This document shows positions 45,001 through 57,000 of a DNA stretch of 64,000 bases, piece after piece. The notes under the pieces are model-generated. The model did no database searches, had not been told where the DNA came from, and saw only the letters and a program-made list of their open reading frames with translations. Positions within the stretch are counted from its first letter, which is position 1, and the number at the start of each line of letters is the position of its first letter. The position numbers and the translations under genes are program-made. Source of the stretch: Actinernus sp. WN-2022 (lineage: Eukaryota; Cnidaria; Anthozoa; Actiniaria; Actinernidae); contig JAOWCC010000019.1 in assembly GCA_030867875.1 (NCBI GenBank), forward strand, positions 105,635,006-105,699,005, read 5' to 3'.

Positions 45001-48000
45001 TTCACATTTACAGTAGAACCTTGTCTTGTTACTAGTATTAAAAGGTTTCGGCAGAAATCATTGTAAATGTTTGCGTATTAAAATCTCAAATCTCAACTCT
45101 TCAGTCTTCTGAATTCCCACGTGCAATCAGTCAGGCGTGAACGTGTCAGTCTGATATTTTACTGAACATCAACAGAGTTTTGAAGCAACGTTTGTCATAT
45201 TAAAAGACGTGCAAAAGCTTCTATACTCTTACCAGAAAACTTCTACTGGGAAAGTGCAATTCCTTTTGAATTAAAAGAGCTTTAATGCATCGGGTTCGCG
45301 TAAATGGAAATTAATTACGCTCCCGCGGTATTTGTGTCAGAAATGAGACACGCGTCTGGCTGACAGTTCACGATTGACGGGGACTTTTATTATACAAGAA
45401 TCTTGACTTTTGACGCCTCTGGTACGCAGAGTATTTACCAAAACCATCTTACTGTACGTTTGTAAAACTGTTTGTCATGAATTCGAATTTGTCACGCGTT
45501 AATCCTGGTGAAAGAAAGGTTAAAATACGAAACTGTGCAATTGACACATACGCTTGCTCGGATCACGATATTTCGATAACCTGGTCCGAATTTTCGTTTG
45601 ACAATAAACGAAATATCGTCGAAATGTCGCTCGCAGGTTGGCGATATTTCGCCTTGGCATTAAAATTTTCGCGTATCTGATCGATTCTTCGTCGAAATTT
45701 CGAACGAAAAGTTGACCGAAATTTCGTCACATTCGTAAGAACAAAGAGCGAAATTCGTCGAAATACGTTTGCATGACTTTTGCACAATACTGTAAATACA
45801 TGTGCATGGGGGGCGAAATGACTGTAATTCTTTTAAAAGGCCCCTGTCAGTCAGAGAACTGAGAAATCGGGTCATTTCTATTACACTTTCGAGAGGTTAA
45901 TAATAATAAATAACAACACAACGACAGTCAATTGGTATAAAGGTTATCAGGTTTAGATTAGCGGCTACTTACATTTACAAGCTGTTGTCTTTATATACAG
46001 TCAGTGTTGATCGCAGAGCAGATCAGACTCCGCTGTCACGTCTCACGAGTGTATCTTAAAGCATGTCGCATAATATGTTATAAATTCCCGTCCCAAAGCC
46101 CGTAAAACACCTCTCAGCTTTAGAAAAGACAAAAATCTTGGTATTGCACTTGAAGGAATCTTTGGTTTACACAAAAAACAGCTGATATTAAAGGTTTTGC
46201 TAAGTCAAAACTCCCACTCGCCGCCATCTTGAAAAACCTGGAAAGTTGTCCACTGTTCACATGTCACATGGCTGGCGCAAACGTACGTGTCACGTGACTG
46301 ACCAGTCGAAATCTGATTGGTCGACGGCGCCAAAACTCGACACAAATAAAAATAAACACTTGCGATTTCTGACTCGCGCCAGCCGAAGGCCTGGCCCGAG
46401 TAATGAAGAAACAGAGGTCACGCGCGACATGCTTGAGAACATGAACATGTTCAACACTTTATGTTATACTAAGAAAACAAAACAAATTACAGAGCCTGCA
46501 AGTTCACAAGTCAATGAAAAACCCCAAGAGCCTGTAGTTTTGGATCAACATATCCTTGAAACTCCAAAAGCAACATACACATGAGTCAAATTCAAACCGG
46601 AAGAGACGGAATTCTTTAGATTATTCACGAGGATTGTTAGCCCGCGATAAAAACTCTCTCGCTGCTTTAATGACCTTGATTTGTAACATGGAGGCTGACC
46701 TAACTGATATGCGTAATGAATTCTTACTCTCGTCACATCAAAATTTGGAAGACAAATTAGTGCAGCAAGATAATATATACAAGACCGAAATCAAGATGCT
46801 GTCATCACGACGTAGTTGAAAATGGCGAGTTGAAAGCGGATATAATAAAGCTGAGATCCGACTTTCAAACTTAAAAAAAATAATCAAGAATACAAAAAAG
46901 AAGACAATGAAAGACCAAGGTCTCCAGTGTTCCGAGACTACCCAACCTACTGAAGCTTTAGCAACGAATCAGTTTGTTCAAGAGCCATCTTTCTTACATG
47001 AAAACCCGATCAATGACGAGAGTGACAATCACCTGACCGACAACCCACTACTAAAGAAAGGGACCATGAAGTACGGTAGTACGGTTAATTCTCGGGTTCA
47101 AAACAATGAATATATGCCTGCTCAAATGCAGTGTGTTAAACGAATAAGTAGTGTTTAAATTACCCTATATCATTATGACGTCACGGCTTGTTTATGAGGG
47201 GGACAGAATCGACTTGAACAATAGAATTTTGAACTAAATCTGCTCTGCTGAGGAAAATTTATCTTCGAATTGTCTGGTTTCCAGATATCAGCTGTATCAA
47301 TGTTTATCCCACAATATTTACCGTATTTGGTGGCTGTTAGCGCTATTCTACATTCTTCAAAATGCATTTGATAGCGATTTCCTTTGTGTTGTTGCTGTTT
47401 TGTCCATGTTTTGTCCCCCTCCCACGACCGTGATCCTTAGCGTTTAAACAATAGATTGTTTTGATATGACGTCATAGTGATATAGGTCAATTAAAAGGTC
47501 AACATACGAGAAAAATAAAAATATTAAATTACATATATACTAGGGGAGCAGAGAATGAAAGTCACCGCGCTACCGGCCACTCCTAAAGACTGCTAATATT
47601 CAGCTAATAATTCTTCCCTTTGGTTATTACTAAGAGGATTTCAAATGAAAGTGTATTTCATCTTCAATCTCATGTGGCCCGAGTGAAAGCCCAGATGGGC
47701 TCTTGTTTATATTTAATGTGGCTCCGTTTTCAAAGTACGAGTCTTGAATGTGTGACATTTTCTGCGAACTGATTTGAATAATCAACTAATCAATGCGCTC
47801 CGCAGTGTTTGTTTTGCTTTGAGATCGCACCAAATATTGTCGTCCTTCCAAACCAAATGTTTTGAAAGTTTTATTTTACTTACGGATCTGAATAGTTTCC
47901 ACCTGATGTAAAAACTGGTTTGAGTCTATTCTGTCAAATCGATACACTGGTGAATAAGTTTTTTGGAAATTTTAATTTGTTGTCTGAATAATAATTTGCA

Positions 48001-51000
48001 TGAGATTGTACCGAATCTTCTGGAGTTTTGATTTCAGCTTCTTTGTGACGAGTTAATAAAACATTCAAGTCTGCGGGTATCCAGCTAATCTCTACTTCAG
48101 TTTAAGATATTAAAGTAAACTTTCATGGTTCTCAAAGGTTCCATTTCTTATTAGCGATCTCACATAAAACACAGGCAATATGTTCTCATATGCCACGTCT
48201 TGCGTGTTCTTCAGCGTTCTTGCGGGTCTTCTAAAGTTGACCTTCTTGCGGTTTATCGTCTTGCGGAAAGAACTTCTTGCGGGTTGATCTTCTTGCGGAA
48301 AGAACTTCTTGCGGGTCTTAAGTTCTTGCGTTAGTTCAGTAATTTCAAGCGCAAGCTGCACGGAAGAACCTGTTGGCTTGCGGACATTATTTTACGGCTG
48401 TACTGTACGTTGTAAAAACCTTTTTGAAGCAACAAATTGTTATATATTATTGGAGGAAAAGGAACAGTAATGTTGATCTTTGTCTTTCCGTTGATCTTTG
48501 TCTCGTGATCTGTCATTCAATTCGACACAGCTAGGAGATATTACCTTTGTAAATCATGCAGCAGAAAAGTGGACAAGCGTGGAAGGATACTGCAGAATTT
48601 ATGAAGAGGAAATACAAAGGCTATTTTATGGGTGTCTGGAAAGAACAGTTCCTGAAGAGAGTATAGACAGTCTATCGACAGTTGACATCAACAACCCCAC
48701 GAATGTTATGCGAAAAAACATGTTTACAGGACAGACAAACACGGTTATTTTGTGGGACACTATTAATTAAATCCAATTCCAGATGCTTTCCTTACAAATT
48801 CAAGGTCATTGCCAAAGAAAAGCATGCCACTGAAAGTCCAAAGCAGAAACAGAAACTTAATAATGTTCAGCCATCCACACTGATTAACTACTTAATATGT
48901 ACATTATGCAAACTTATAAAAGTGAACCAATCAAAATCACTACCAGGTTTTCTGGTATTGACATCACTGGACGGCATTATCAGCTAGAGTGAATTCAGAC
49001 GTCTCTCTTGGGGAGGAACAAACCAGAGGAGATGGCTGCAATTCAGGCTAGTGGTGGTTATTTTAGGATTGTAATTCAAATTAAAAAAGTATTTATAATG
49101 TAAATTATGGGAGCTTCCTAAGAACGCACAATTTCATTGGCTAAAAGACGAGTTCAATGTGCATCATTTATTGAGGCTGCTGGAGAACGTACAGATTGAA
49201 TTTCATGTAATTTATATAAAACAAATAGAAGATGGTTTTCCTACGAGTCCTATTAAAATTAAGCACCTTTCAAGGTCTTAAAAAGCTCCTGAATGCACTC
49301 TTGTTCACAATTGCCAGGGAATTTAGGATTTGGTCAGGGAAATCCCAAATTTCAATGAAAAGTCATGAATTTTTACTTTCAGGCTTCACATACATATTTA
49401 TTTTGGCTGTTTTGAGCTGTCCTCTTCAATGTTGCTGCCCCAAAACAGCGATTGAATATTTGGGGAAAAATGAGCATGCACTGGAAGTCAGTGAAAAATG
49501 CTTTTTGGTCAGTGAAAATTTGTGGATTTTTTTTTTTTTTCATGCAAATGTGTGGGAACTCTGTGCTCGTGCACCCACAGCTTTTCAAGACATCGAGCAT
49601 GCAAATGTTTTTGTTGAATGTGAAGGTTCTTCTATTTGTTAAGTGTTTTCAATTCTCAAGGACAAAAGCTTAAAGGGGCATGGTCATCGGTTTATACGCA
49701 TGCGCAGCAGAGACGAGTAGTTGAGTTTTCCGTGGGCCACGGGAAACTCAACTTATCCGCCATCAATGCGAGCGTGGTATAATCTGGTCCAATTTAACAG
49801 CTTGTGTGGGCCATCAGTCCTCCAAACTTCGTACAGTATTTTAGATGTATATATTTATTAGTTCTATAGCCTTTTTTTGTTTGATTTGCGAAAATAGAAA
49901 ATTTCGGAAAAAAACACGAAGTCATCATGGCGTGAACTAACGGTATGTTTGTACTAGTTCGATTTATCGGATGTCATGCACTTGAAAACAATTTTTATCA
50001 CTTCAAATGAATGTCGATTGTTCACATGGCTATCCTGTGTGAGCTGCTGTAGTTATTTGGAATCATGGAATGTTTGAACGGTGCATTTCGTACACTTTTG
50101 CAAGCATAGTGTAGCGCGCTGTTTACTCGTAACGCAGTCTGTGAATTAATAACAAGCTTGTTTGTACTAGTTCGAGCTATCGGTTTTCAACTCCAAAACA
50201 ATTTTGATGCCTTCAAACGAATTTCGATTGCTCATAAGACTATCCTGTGTGAGCTGCTGTGCATGGTTATTTGGGCGTCAGGGAATTATTAAACGGGAGT
50301 TTGCCTACAGTTTTGGAAGCATACTGTAGCGCGCTCGACCATAGAATGTTTATTTGCAACGGAAGTCTGTTTATATATAACCTAACTAGTTCGATCTATC
50401 GGTTTTTATGGACTCCAAAATAATTTTGATAGCTTCAAATGAATGTAGATTGCTCAGAAGGAATCAGAAGACTATCCTGTGTGAGCTGCTGTGATTATTT
50501 GGACATCAGATAATTTTTTAACGGGAGTTTTCCTACAGTTTTGGAAGCATTGTGTAGTGCTTGACACTGCAATGTTTACTTGTGAAGAAAATCGTTTGAG
50601 CTTACCTAGCGTGTTTGTACTAGTTCGAACTATCGGCTTTTATGGACTGGAAACTTATTTTACAGCTTCATGAATACGTATGTCGGTTGATCAGAAGACT
50701 ATGCTCTTTGTGTTTGTGGTTTGTTTGGCATCAGAAAGTATTTTTAATGTACTTTTTGTTCGATTTTCGTGCAGTGTTTGGACATAATTCGCCGATATCA
50801 GATTTTGGCAGATTTTATGCAAAATTGTCCAATTCAAGCATGTTCAACATTCTAAGAACAGAACTATTTGTCCAAATGTTATCATATCCAACTCAACTTC
50901 TTCCTCCATCGACTCTGAAGCCATTGTTATAACGTGGTACCCTAATACAGGGCCGCCAGCCTTCAAAATGCTACTACAAATCCTCCCCTTTGCGACCTTC

Positions 51001-54000
51001 TCACGTACGTACGCTCGCTCAACCGGGAAGATTTTGATATGCTAATTAGTACTTTCTGCACGCCTACTGGGCATGACTACCAGGTGACCATGCCCCTTTA
51101 ATCAACATTCCATATCTACATGTAGAGCATGTAGTTTTCATGGTTCTTGGTTTTAAAAGTGCCGCCTTGAATTATGTAAAATTTTAAGGCCAAACAAAAT
51201 AAATGTTGTGTTTCCAGTAATAGCTGGAAAAAATCCAGGGAAGTAGGTCGGAAAATAATTGCTGCCGCAGCAAGCGAGCCTGAAGCAAGCCAGCAAGAGC
51301 AGTGCATTGTGGTCATGCACAAGGACACAGAAATGATATGCGCAGATCAAACTAAGTGCATTGTGGTCATGTGCAAGGACACACAAACGATTAGCCTGCT
51401 TTCAGGCAGTATATATATTTTTTTGCACAGCAAACGGATCATCGAAGTGGCCGCCATATTGGCCGAGCATGATTCAGACCTGGGATTGAATGACAAATGG
51501 AGGGGGAGAGGCAGAAAGGATAGACCGCCTGCCCAAAAACCCCTGGTTTCTGAGTACAAAAGTTAGATCCCGTCCACCAGCAGGGTATATGTTTGGCTGA
51601 AACAGTGTCAATCAAAGCTTATCATGGCAAGTGTTGAAAACAAGAACTGAAAACAAGCCTGCGAAGCGGCGTAACTAGAATAAGTGTTGTGTACTGAGCT
51701 TGCAGTTGATAAAATATGGCGGGTACATGTATTACAAAAAGCTTTGTCTTTTTTGAAGACTATAAAGGTGAAGTACCCTGGTTCCAGAGGTTTTCTAGAG
51801 AGAACAGTCACGGAGAAAGAGCCGCGAAGGTGGCGATCGGCAAAGTACAAGAGGTTTGTTGTTGAGTTCTCTTTTCGCAAGTTCGTAAACCGTAAATATC
51901 ATACTCTTTCCAAAGCGCCAGAAGATCTTTACTTAGAAGTAGGCTCTGTATTATAGCTTCCTCCTGCTCTGTTTTCAAAGTTATCTCCTTTGCCTTTATC
52001 CTGGTTCCAGAGGTTTTCTAGAGAGAACACAGCTGCTCGCTTCTTTCTCCGTGGCTGGGTAAAGGTACTTTGAAAACGGAGCAGGAGGAAGCTATACAGA
52101 GCCTAGGCTTCTAGGTAAAGATGTTCTGGCTGTGCTTTAGACAGGCTTTGGAAAGAGTATGATATTTACGGTAAAGAGAACTCAACAACGAACCGTGATT
52201 TAATTTGCCACTGAAAAGTATTATTGTCGACCAAATTGCAGAGATGCAATCCGGCTATTGACTTCATGGCCGTTGAACTAGGAAATATTCAGAAATCCGC
52301 CTCAATACATTTATGCAACGGTCGTCCATTTCTTTCAGCAAACATTCACTAAGATGGACTTTGACTTCTCAGAGAAAGAGCTTCTTGTTTCTACTCTCTC
52401 GTTAGGGTTGACGATCACAACATTTACCTGTGTACTTTGCACTCATAGTTTGTTTGTCCACGAGTTCTTCAATATCGAGTTCTGACAAAACAGTCTACAT
52501 CGGAGTTTTCTTTGAAGTTTAGAGATTTTTTCGATCCTGTATTTTGTCCTCTGAACTTTTTTTTATGCGAGCTTAATTCTTTTAAGGAAGGAAGCAGCCG
52601 CTTGTATTGCACCTCTTCTGGTTTGCCAGACTGTGCTGCTGCGGTGCTGGACTGCTCTCTATCTATGGCTTTTTGAAGCAGCTTGTAATGTATTTCGGAG
52701 GATTTGCAAACTCTTTGAGAGACTGATGGGGCGAATGCAACAAGCTAAAGCTGAACTGTCTACATATATATTCTAAAGTGGTACTGTCGCAGTCCTTTCC
52801 ATGGAGAACTTTGAACAAAAATAGCTGTTTTTTTTATTATTTCCATATTTGAGAACCAATTGACAATTTTACCAACATTTTGTATTGCATTTACAGCGAG
52901 CGAAGTTTGTTTTGAATAGCCCACTTCCGCGATATGCTTTACTTGTCACGCACAAAGGTTTCAATACGAGGCTCTGTGCTAAATTAAATTTATTATTTTC
53001 TCTGTGAAAAGAATAAATTTAATTTAGCACGGGGCCTTGTATTGAAACCTTTGTGCGTGACAAGTAAAGCATATTGTGGAAGTGGGCTATTGCACGCTTC
53101 ATTTTAATCAAACCAAATCAAAATTGGCAGGCTGTCGCACGTCGACTCCTATTGGTAAATTAAGAATGGGTTACAATTTAATGGAAGTGATGTGCCTGGT
53201 GGGCAGATATTCAGAAACCAGGGGTTTTCGGGCAGGCGGTCTTTCCTTTCTGCTTCTTCTCCCCCACCCCCTCCCCCCTCCATTTGTCATTAAATCCCAA
53301 GTCTCAATCACGCTCGGCCAATATGGCGGCTGCTTCGATGATCTGTTTGCTGCGCAAAAAAAATATCTACCGCCTGAAAGCAGGCTAACAGATGATATGC
53401 ACGGTCTTCCACACATGGCTTTCTTTCCGTTTGGGTGTGAAGGTGTTTATGTTTTTACTGTTTTTATTTTGCATTTTCACATGAATGTGGCCCTTATTCG
53501 TACTTAGAATCTGTTGTTATTGTCATCCTACAGTGAGTGTAAGTAAATTGTGATCGCCATCATTTGTATTTTGGATTCTTTATCTAGTACATGTGCTTAT
53601 CAAATTCAATAATAATTCATGACAGACGCAAAAACACAGGAAATCACTGTCAGAGCCTTTAAATCTGCTAGAGATTTCATCCTGATTTACATATCAAACT
53701 TTTGCTTAAATTTTCTCAGTCAAAATAAGTTGTATCACCAAAATAACTGAAAACATGACTCTTTACATCTAGATGTTTGATTAAGTCCGATACAGAATTT
53801 GTGTCCATGATTTATGGAATTTACAAACTCTTGCTTTCAGCTTGAGTTTGCAAATTCGGCATGGGCACTCATTCTGTATCATTCTATTACTTAACCGCAG
53901 TATCATATAATATTCATTTTTAGTATATACCACACCAGTGAATATCACATTTCGCGCGCTCTGATTGCCCATTTGACAAAAAATAAAATAATTATTTGTT

Positions 54001-57000
54001 GCTGGCTGTTCACTTGCAGTGTGGTATTATTATACTAAAACAATTATTCACCTCAGTGTTGGTGAATAGTGGTGGATATTTACCTCACCGAAGCGGCTCA
54101 GTAAATATTCACCTCCACTTCGGTGAATAATTGTTAACTACTGTATAACTAGTCCAGTGTTGGAATCTCATATCTAACAGTTACATTATGTTCAGAGATG
54201 AGAAGATCCTCCATGCCCAGAGAAAGTTTGCAAGTGTACAGCCTCAAAACTCTTTAAGGTAAAACCATTACTCATTCAATAACCATGCATTTGTTTACAC
54301 TCACTCATAATAATGAATGTGTAAGTAATATTTCAAACATTCATTTCAGTGTTTGATCAGGAGTTCCAAAACATTAAAAACAATGATCCCAAGGGATTTG
54401 TTGTTTCAGAGTTTAGGAAACCACAATCAAACATGCATATTATTTATGAGTGTTTGAAATGACTTCTCCTGTAGGAAGTATTGTTTGCTGGGTATTTTGT
54501 TTCACACAATTTAAAAAGGTTATTAAATTTTGAATTTTGGTAATTTTCCCGCCAAAATAATACCATAAAACCATTTATGAAAATGTCGCTTGTTTTAACT
54601 TTTACAGTTCAAAATACTGGTACATAATATTTTGCACAATAATAGAGCTCTTTAGTAATAACAACGTGTTCTTTTAAGAATTTAGTTTTTTTTTTCATAA
54701 CAGCTTAGAATGAAAGCCCCATTTTTTGTATACGTGATTATGACATCATAAATACCGTAATTTCCGGCCTATTACCCGCGGGTTATCTGTTAATTTTTCA
54801 CCAAACCACGGCTGCTGTGGGTAATAGGGTGGTGCGGATAATGTGTTAAATTCTAAAGACTAAAACTTTGTCACAAGGTTACGGCGATCGCCTTTCGCCC
54901 CTTATTCGCCGGCGGCGCACAGTGATCGGCTTTGTCTAAAACGACGAAAAGCGGCCGCCTTTCGTTGGCGAAAATTTCGCCTCACTTGTGAAAAAAAATT
55001 GTTGCTGTCTCTTGAACTTTTTGTTTTCCAAACTGAAAAGCCACCGCTGATTTTTTTCGCCGTAGAAAATAACAATGATCGCCGTTAGTGTCAGTGTTTA
55101 TTTCATCCAAATCTTCTCAGCTTTGTATGAAACCAAAAGAGAAAATTATATTAACTGAAAACGTTTCTGATCTAACAAACACTGAGGAAATCAGTGCTGT
55201 AAACGAGAAAACACGAATTGCGTTACTACATGTATATACGTACGGTATGTGTATAAACACCATCCTGCTAGTTTGGTGCCTTATTTCGTTTGATAAACTT
55301 TATATACCTTCTGTATGATGTAGTTTCACACTTGACCATTAAAGTGCCACTACGACGAAATTTGACCATTTCTTTTGCCACTTTTTTGTATTCCATAAGA
55401 ACAAACAGTGGCAGAAATATCCAAATCAGTGAAAAAAGTTTGCAAAGGGACCAATTAGACCACACATTTTAAAGAGAGTTTACTGTCAAAATCACGTCCG
55501 CCATTACGCGAATCCGTTCCCGTGGGCGAGGAATGCCTAGTCATTTTATAGCGTATGTAACGTCATACACTTAACGCATCGTTCTCAAGTTGCTTCAAAC
55601 CCATACATTTCTTCTTATATTGTCTACAAACTCACACTGCGAATTTTGCTGTGGTTTAGTAAATAACGACCTAAAATCTGCATCAGATTCTTCAGAACAT
55701 ACGGTACATGTAGTAATGTGTCTTTCTGCTTAAATTTATTGCCGGATGTTGATGACTTAGGGGAAATAGAGCCGCTGGCGACCGAGTCGAAAGCTGGACG
55801 AATCAATAGTCGCTAAAATCGCTTGGGAAGTGGCCTGCTAGTAAGTAGTGCTAGCTAGCAGAGGTTTCTTATCTTTTTGGGGTAATTTGTTTCCCAGGGT
55901 ATTTTCCCTGGTTCGGCTTTCAGGTTGTGCTGTTACTGGATCCGGGCTACAGGGAGAATTCAGCGGAGAAATCACTAAGGTAATGATCAGCAGTTTATAA
56001 GTCCTAAGTTTGTTCATTGTTTATAGTGAAACCCGGATTGCTAGTTCGTAAATGAGAGAGATCGAGAATTATCTGTTCCCCGGCAATAGATTTTCCGGCG
56101 AATCTACATTCTAAAATACAATGTAATTGCTATAAAATTAAATCGCTCTCTTGTCTAACATGAAATCGTGAATGATAAGAATTTACTAGAGACTAAAAAT
56201 ATATATTGAAACCGACTGATCTGCTGCTTTTATTGGCTATATATCACAGAACCAAACTTCGCGCCCCCCGTTTCTGTTTGAAACACAAACAACTGAAACA
56301 AGGTACTTCATGAAATAATATTGGTGGTTTCTTCTGTGGTTTATTGTCTTGAAAATAAAATTAGCAGTAAATTAAAAGGCATACTACATCGATAGGTTTA
56401 TCTGTTTATAGGAAACAGCAATATGAGTTATTCAGTTATGATAAACTACATGTATGTTCTCAGCAAACGTAGCCGCTTAGTTTCGGTCAATCTATACTAG
56501 TACGGTCTTACCGGCTATTCCATGTGATACAAACAATTATGGAGAAGCTCTTGTCCTCAAAACGTACACAAACCATCCTTGCATGAGGCTTGAAGATAAT
56601 TACAAACCGTATTCTTGGTACTCAACTAGAAGGCTTGAATGTAGCGAAATGCCAGCTTTGTGGTTCGTTAAATTGCTACAGTGCTGTACAATGCACAAAC
56701 TTGAACGATTATTTCTATTCAAAACGTTTTGTTTGCTTTTCAAAGTGGGAAATGGTACACTTTCTTACTACATATGTTAGTTCACATGAAGGTTTGTATG
56801 GGAAAAGTAGCCACACGTGTTGTTGTGGGAATTAAGTTTTGACTGTGACATTTCCCAGTCACTGGTTGAAAGAATCAGTCTCACCGGCTGGCTTAAACTT
56901 TTCAGAGCGTTTTCTTGACTTTCTATTTTCGTTCTAAACATAGTTTGAAAAAAGCTCCAACTCGACGCGAATTTGTGCAAATTACTTCAAATTTTCACAG

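Larger units (their letters stand above)
40884..48407. mobile_element. 7.5-kb DNA transposon with CGCAAGAA subterminal arrays
   Basis: The ends are a perfect 23-bp inverted repeat containing CAGCCGTAAAATAATG. Inside, CGCAAGAA (usually CGCAAGAAGT) recurs about ten times at 40908-41100 and, inverted, at 48190-48350. Parts of the interior (about 41590-41890 and 47716-47950) resemble the element at 54752-58499. It carries coding remnants (42109-42588, 46246-47158) and a nested Tc1-like element. No intact transposase could be named. Confidence 0.75.
40612..49052. mobile_element. Outer element with inverted ends, interrupted by a 7.5-kb element
   Basis: 40612-40705 (GCCTGAATTTCAGCCGTCTC to GTCCAGTGACGTCAA) is inverted at 48958-49052 with moderate divergence. 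TA lies at both borders. A third copy of the terminus (GGAGATGGCTGACATTCAGG) is at 43305-43324. The right part holds a decayed frame at 48498-48987. Confidence 0.65.
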
